From Mycobacterium ahvazicum (GTDB lineage Bacteria; Actinomycetota; Actinomycetes; Mycobacteriales; Mycobacteriaceae), in assembly GCF_900176255.2 (NCBI RefSeq), contig NZ_FXEG02000005.1, forward strand, positions 62,001 to 126,000: a stretch of DNA of 64,000 bases, in the 5' to 3' direction. A program made the position numbers and the translations under genes. Below are positions 60,166 through 64,000 of the stretch, in pieces. The stretch's first letter is position 1. Each line of letters opens with the position of its first letter. The notes beneath the pieces were generated by a model, which ran no database searches, was not told where the DNA came from, and saw nothing but the letters and a program-made list of their open reading frames with translations.

Positions 60166-61815
60166 ACGGCGCGTATCGCACGAGGCAACAGCACTCCCGA
60201 GAGCATCGGGCATGCGGCCACCTCCACCGACCACACCGTGGTGTTGCTGAACGGCGACGCGGACCATCCGCGGGAGATCCTGGGCAACAAGGGCCACGGC
60301 ATCGAGGTCATGCAGCGGCACGGCCTGCCGGTGCCTCCCGCGTTCTGCATCACCACCGAGGTGGGCCTGCGGTATCTGGCCGAGCCCGCGACGACCCTGG
60401 ACGCGATCTGGGACGACGTGCTGCGCCGGATGAAGTGGCTGGAGACCGTAACCTCCCGCACGTTCGGCCGGGGCCCGCGCCCGCTGCTGGTCAGTGTGCG
60501 CTCGGGCGCCACCCTGTCGATGCCCGGCATGATGGACACGATCCTGAACGTCGGCCTCAACGACGACGTGGTGCGGGCGCTGGCGGCGTCGGGGACCGAG
60601 AAGTTCGCCCACGACACCCGGCTGCGATTCACCGACATGTATCAGCGCATCGTCGGCGCAGCATCGCAATCCGTTCCGACCGACCCGTACGCGCAGTTGC
60701 GTGCCGGCATCGAGGCGGTGTTCGCGTCGTGGAATTCGCCGCGCGCGGTTGCCTACCGCGACCATTACGGCCTCGACGATCGCGGCGGCACCGCGGTGGT
60801 GGTGCAGGCCATGGTGTTCGGCAATCTCGGCGCCAATTCCGGTGCCGGAGCATGCTTCTCACGCAACCCGATCACCGGCGCCAACGAGCCGTTCGGCGAG
60901 TGGCTGCCCGGCGGCCAGGGCGACGATGTCGTCTCGGGGCTGGTCGACGTCGAACCGATCACCGCGCTGCGCGACGAGCAGCCGGCGGTCTACCAGCAGC
61001 TGATGGACGTCGCCCGCACCCTGGAGCGGCTCGGGTCCGACGTGCAGGAGATCGAGTTCACCGTCGAAGAGGGCAAACTCTGGCTGCTGCAGACCCGGGC
61101 GGCCGAGCGCTCGGCGCAGGCCGCGGTGCGACTGGCGCTGCAGCTGCATCACGAGGGGCTCATCGACGCCACCGAGACATTGCGCCGGGTCACCCCGGCC
61201 CATGTAGAGGCCCTGCTGCTGCCCGCGCTGCAACCCGAAATACGTTTGGCCGCACCACTTTTGGCCAAAGGCCTGCCCGCCTGTCCGGGCGTGGTGTCGG
61301 GCAAGGCCTACACCCGGGTCGACGAGGCGCTGGAAGCCGCCGACCGAGGTGAGCAGGTGATCCTGGTGCGCGACCACACCCGGCCCGAAGACGTGATGGG
61401 CATGCTGGCCGCCCACGGCATCGTCACCGAGATCGGCGGGGCCGCCAGCCATGCGGCAGTAGTCAGCCGCGAACTCGGCCGGGTGGCGGTGGTGGGCTGC
61501 GGCAACGGCGTGGCGGCGACGCTGGCCGGCAAGCAGATCACCGTCGACGGCTACGAAGGCGAAGTGCGCGAGGGCGATCTGGCCCCGACGTCGTGGTCGG
61601 AGAACGATACGCCCGAACTGCGCGAACTCGCCGACCTGGCGCGACGGATCAGTCCGCTGCGCGCGCACGCCGGCGGCGACCATCCCAGGCTGGCGGACAC
61701 CGCCGACGCCACGGTGCGCGCCGCCCTGGACAGCGGCCAGACCGACGTGCTTTCAGACTCCCCGCTGATCGTCATGCTGGCCGCGCTGCGATCGTCGAGC
61801 CAGGCCACCGGATGA
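60166..61815 (+). CDS. ppdK: Pyruvate,phosphate dikinase-like protein lacking the C-terminal barrel
   Basis: About 549 residues if translation begins at an ACG at 60166, 9 bases after AGGAGG; the first standard start in good coding DNA is GTG at 60238 (525 residues), and a GTG at 60088 opens into poor coding sequence. ATP-grasp parts (NKGHGIEVMQRHGLPVPPAFCITTEVG, VSVRSGATLSMPGMMDTILN) and the phosphohistidine domain GGAASHAAVVSRELG are present, but the PEP/pyruvate barrel of 870-residue PPDKs is missing. Equivalent to Rv1127c. Coupled to the next gene by ATGA. Confidence 0.88.
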   Translation, partial: TARIARGNSTPESIGHAATSTDHTVVLLNGDADHPREILGNKGHGIEVMQRHGLPVPPAFCITTEVGLRYLAEPATTLDAIWDDVLRRMKWLETVTSRTFGRGPRPLLVSVRSGATLSMPGMMDTILNVGLNDDVVRALAASGTEKFAHDTRLRFTDMYQRIVGAASQSVPTDPYAQLRAGIEAVFASWNSPRAVAYRDHYGLDDRGGTAVVVQAMVFGNLGANSGAGACFSRNPITGANEPFGEWLPGGQGDDVVSGLVDVEPITALRDEQPAVYQQLMDVARTLERLGSDVQEIEFTVEEGKLWLLQTRAAERSAQAAVRLALQLHHEGLIDATETLRRVTPAHVEALLLPALQPEIRLAAPLLAKGLPACPGVVSGKAYTRVDEALEAADRGEQVILVRDHTRPEDVMGMLAAHGIVTEIGGAASHAAVVSRELGRVAVVGCGNGVAATLAGKQITVDGYEGEVREGDLAPTSWSENDTPELRELADLARRISPLRAHAGGDHPRLADTADATVRAALDSGQTDVLSDSPLIVMLAALRSSSQATG

Positions 61816-62417
61816 CCGAACTGGCCGTGCTGCAAGCGGTCCGACTCAAGGGCCGGGTCAGCCCGGCCGACCTGAGCGCCACGCTGAACCAGGACGTCGA
61901 CGATGCCGTCGAACAGCTGACCGACTCGGGTTTCCTGGTCGGTGATGCGACGTTGCGAATCAGCCCCAGCGGCCGCGACCGGCTGGACATTCTGCTCGCG
62001 CGGGAGCGCGAAGGCATCGACGGGGCGGCGATGACCGCCGCCTATGACGACTTCCGAAGCGTGAACGCCGATTTCAAAGCCCTCGTCACCGACTGGCAGC
62101 TCAAGGGCGGCCCCGCCGGAAAACCCAACGCGCACGACGACGCCGAGTACGACGCGGCGGTGTTGGCCCGCTTGGACGGCGTACACGCCCGGGTGCTGCC
62201 GATCATCGAAGCGGTCGCGGCCCAGCTGCCCCGGCTGACCGCCTATTCGGTGAAACTGGTTGCGGCACTGGACAAAGTCAAGTCGGGCAACAGCACCTGG
62301 CTGACCCGCCCCCTGATCGACTCCTACCACACCGTGTGGTTCGAATGGCACGAGGAGCTGATCGGCGCGGCCGGGCTGACGCGCGAGCAAGCGGCGAGAT
62401 CCGGTGACGCACAGTAG
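61812..62417 (+). CDS. PpdK-associated protein (Rv1126c-like)
   Basis: 201 residues, exactly the length of Rv1126c. N-terminal winged-helix-like region (LAVLQAVRLKGRVSPADLSATLNQDVDDAVEQLTDSGFLVGDATLRISPSGRDRLDILLARER), then a helical domain with WQLKGG and RLTAYSVKLVAALDKVKSGNSTWLTRPLIDSYHTVWFEWHEELI. Always coupled to ppdK, so likely its partner or regulator; no biochemical function known to me. Confidence 0.88.
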   Translation: MTELAVLQAVRLKGRVSPADLSATLNQDVDDAVEQLTDSGFLVGDATLRISPSGRDRLDILLAREREGIDGAAMTAAYDDFRSVNADFKALVTDWQLKGGPAGKPNAHDDAEYDAAVLARLDGVHARVLPIIEAVAAQLPRLTAYSVKLVAALDKVKSGNSTWLTRPLIDSYHTVWFEWHEELIGAAGLTREQAARSGDAQ

Positions 62418-62420
62418 CCT

Positions 62421-63674
62421 CTACAGCGCGGCGTCCAGCAACTCCAGATAGGCGTCGACGTCGGCATCTCCGAATCGAAAGACCGACTCCGCCGCGTGGA
62501 CGCTGATCGCTACGGTCTCGCCGATGCCGTGCACTCCGTGCGTCAGACCCATCGACGGCGACAGTCCCGGATAGCCGGCCGTCAGCACCACCCGCGCATC
62601 CCCGAACCGCAGATCGGCGGGCCCGCGGTTGACACTGGACACCACGGTGTTGCCCAGCACCTGTGCGGATCGGGCGTCGGCGTCGAATCGTGAGATGCCC
62701 CAACGCAACAGCGGGGCGGGTACCGTCGCGAAAGCCCGGTCGCCCGCCCGTGTCGCCGGATGTTCGAATCGGCGCCGGCCGTTGGCCAGATCGGTGGCGA
62801 TCCGATCCAGCCGCGCATCCAGCTCCAGCTGCGGATAGAGACCGACGACGACGTTCCCGAAATGATTATTCGCCTGCAGCACACCGGTTTTGGCCATCGG
62901 AACCTCCGCGCCCAACATATCGGTCGCGTCGGGAAGCAACCGCGACAGCGCGGTCGAGACCGCGGCGAGCACCGCGACGGTGACGCTGGGCCCGCGCAGC
63001 TGCGAGCGATGGCGCACCAGCGTGCGCATCGAACGGACGCCGTCGGGGCGGGTATTGGTGGCAAGCGCCGGGCGAGTCCCGGCCCCCGGTGCCAGCAGAC
63101 CCGCCCGCGTATCGCGGACCAGCCCGCGGTGGCTCCACGCCGCCCGGGCGGCTCGCCACGCGAAAATCCCCGGCGAGGGCCGTCGCACCTCGGGCACCGG
63201 CACCGCCCGACCGAACAGCCAGGCGGCCAGCGCCGCTCCGCGAACACCGTCGGCCAGCGCATGGGGTATCTGCAGGACCGCCACCGTGCCCGGGCCTTCG
63301 ACACCCGCAACGCCGAGCACCGGCGTGAACACGTGGACCCGCCAGGGCATCCGGCGAAGGTCCAGCTGGCTGTCGGCGAACCCGGCAACCGCCGACAGGC
63401 AGGCCTGCCAACTGCGATCCGCGAGGTGGTGGCACACCACCTGCTCGGGCGTCACCGCGGTGGGAACCCACCGTGGATAGGTCAGCGCGCACCCATCCTC
63501 GACCCGCAACGTCAGCTCGGGGCACGCCTGAGCCCGGCGCCGAACCTCTTCGAGAGCACCACCCGGGTCGGCGGGTGCGCCGTCGAATGCATAGAGCAGG
63601 AACTCGTCGCTGGGGACCTTGGCCGACATCCAGTAGAACTGCGCATCAACGGCCGCCATTCGGCGCGCAGCCAT
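62421..63674 (-). CDS. Wax ester synthase/acyltransferase-like protein (Rv1125-like)
   Basis: 417 residues from the ATG at 63674 (another ATG five codons later). Starts MAARRMAAVDAQFYWM, as WS/DGAT proteins do. The condensation-domain motif reads PHALADG where active family members have HHxxxDG, so the first His is replaced by Pro while the second His and the Asp-Gly are kept. NNHFGNVVVGLYP matches the second conserved region. Shorter than the 460-470 residues of Tgs enzymes. It begins 4 bases after the epoxide hydrolase-like gene. Confidence 0.83.
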   Translation of the reverse strand: MAARRMAAVDAQFYWMSAKVPSDEFLLYAFDGAPADPGGALEEVRRRAQACPELTLRVEDGCALTYPRWVPTAVTPEQVVCHHLADRSWQACLSAVAGFADSQLDLRRMPWRVHVFTPVLGVAGVEGPGTVAVLQIPHALADGVRGAALAAWLFGRAVPVPEVRRPSPGIFAWRAARAAWSHRGLVRDTRAGLLAPGAGTRPALATNTRPDGVRSMRTLVRHRSQLRGPSVTVAVLAAVSTALSRLLPDATDMLGAEVPMAKTGVLQANNHFGNVVVGLYPQLELDARLDRIATDLANGRRRFEHPATRAGDRAFATVPAPLLRWGISRFDADARSAQVLGNTVVSSVNRGPADLRFGDARVVLTAGYPGLSPSMGLTHGVHGIGETVAISVHAAESVFRFGDADVDAYLELLDAAL

Positions 63675-63678
63675 CGCG

Positions 63679-64000
63679 TCAGCCGGGTGAGCCGATGAAC
63701 GCCAGCACCCGCTCGGCGATCTTCTCGGGCTGTTCCAGCTGCAGAAAATGCCCGGCATGGTCGATGATCGCGACGTCGCTGCCGGCGGGCAGCACCTTTT
63801 CGGTCCAGTGCGCGAACGCCGCAGTCATACAACCGTCGTCGCGGCCATGCAGGTACAGCGACGGCAGGATCGGCGCCTTGGTCCACAGCTGGTTCAGTTC
63901 GGCGTACCGCTGCGGCGGCCGGGTGTTGCGCAGCGTGGCACGGTAGGTCCCCAGCGCCGCCCGCCAGCTTTCCGGTGTTCCGATCGCGGCATCGACGTGA
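63679..64000 (-). CDS. ephC: Epoxide hydrolase/alpha-beta hydrolase, C-terminal part (EphC-like), cut by window edge
   Basis: Only the last 107 codons are in the window, stop TGA at 63679-63681. The frame reads WRAALGTYRATLRNT and, further on, LPSLYLHGRDDGCM with the acid Asp and VAIIDHAGHFLQLEQPEKIAERVL with the catalytic His of the alpha/beta-hydrolase triad. By position next to the Rv1125-like gene it is ephC (Rv1124). The nucleophile and start lie beyond base 64000. Confidence 0.82.
   Translation of the reverse strand, partial: HVDAAIGTPESWRAALGTYRATLRNTRPPQRYAELNQLWTKAPILPSLYLHGRDDGCMTAAFAHWTEKVLPAGSDVAIIDHAGHFLQLEQPEKIAERVLAFIGSPG

Overview
The window is GC-rich chromosomal DNA of a Mycobacterium, most likely a slow-growing nontuberculous species (species placement is inference). 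Gene content and order follow the M. tuberculosis segment Rv1171 back to Rv1124, on the opposite strand: mshB, a TetR gene, lpqW, typA, mutT2, the PCD gene, pimE, Rv1158c/Rv1157c-like secreted proteins, Rv1156, Rv1155, omt, Rv1152, cobB, Rv1147, mmpL13, Rv1144, mcr, an enoyl-CoA hydratase, srsB/srsC-like genes, Rv1136, Rv1135c, metE, Rv1132, the prp genes, ppdK, Rv1126c, Rv1125 and ephC. Differences from M. tuberculosis are informative: PE11/PPE17 and narGHJI are absent, mmpL13 is one intact gene, prpB is present, and two blocks are added.

1-17.9 kb: housekeeping and envelope genes. These are mycothiol synthesis (mshB), the PIM/LAM pathway (lpqW, pimE), translation GTPase typA, nucleotide sanitation (mutT2), a mycolate-type methyltransferase, two Ala/Pro-rich secreted proteins, small conserved proteins, a GntR regulator and a sirtuin deacylase. 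17.2-26.9 kb: mmpL13 with a good promoter, a structured intergenic region with a 43-51 codon gene and a perfect bidirectional terminator, beta-oxidation-type genes (SDR, mcr, crotonase), and two related NAD-binding genes around a CPBP membrane protease. 27.1-29.8 kb: a compact type III polyketide synthase, isoprenylcysteine-methyltransferase-like and flavoprotein operon, resembling srsABC phenolic-lipid operons of Streptomyces.

31.7-46.3 kb is the main accessory block, inserted between the Rv1135c-like thiolase and metE. It holds an aldehyde dehydrogenase, a P450, an SDR, an AveC-like membrane protein, a substrate-binding protein without a signal peptide, a MoxR/NorQ-type AAA ATPase, a VWA (NorD/CbbO-type) protein, a heteromeric acyl-CoA dehydrogenase pair, a nitroreductase-fold protein, a double-domain TetR regulator (Mce3R architecture) and another SDR. 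By reading the intergenic DNA I find one 16-bp palindrome, GAMCARATATYTGKTC, six times. Five copies sit in or next to good SigA-type promoters with 17-bp spacers, in front of the substrate-binding operon, the AAA gene, the VWA gene, the acyl-CoA dehydrogenase operon and the last SDR. This points to one regulon, probably controlled by the tandem TetR protein, for uptake-independent sensing and oxidation of an unknown lipid- or terpenoid-like substrate.

47-64 kb: B12-independent methionine synthase metE behind a cobalamin riboswitch, a DUF3556 membrane protein, a complete methylcitrate cycle operon (prpD-prpB-prpC) with divergent prpR, an amine-oxidase-like flavoprotein, a membrane GGDEF protein, DoxX, a short PPDK-like protein with its partner, a wax-ester-synthase-like protein, and the C-terminal end of an epoxide hydrolase-like gene cut by the window edge. 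The first 124 bases contain nothing I can assign. No rRNA, tRNA, insertion sequence or CRISPR array is seen.
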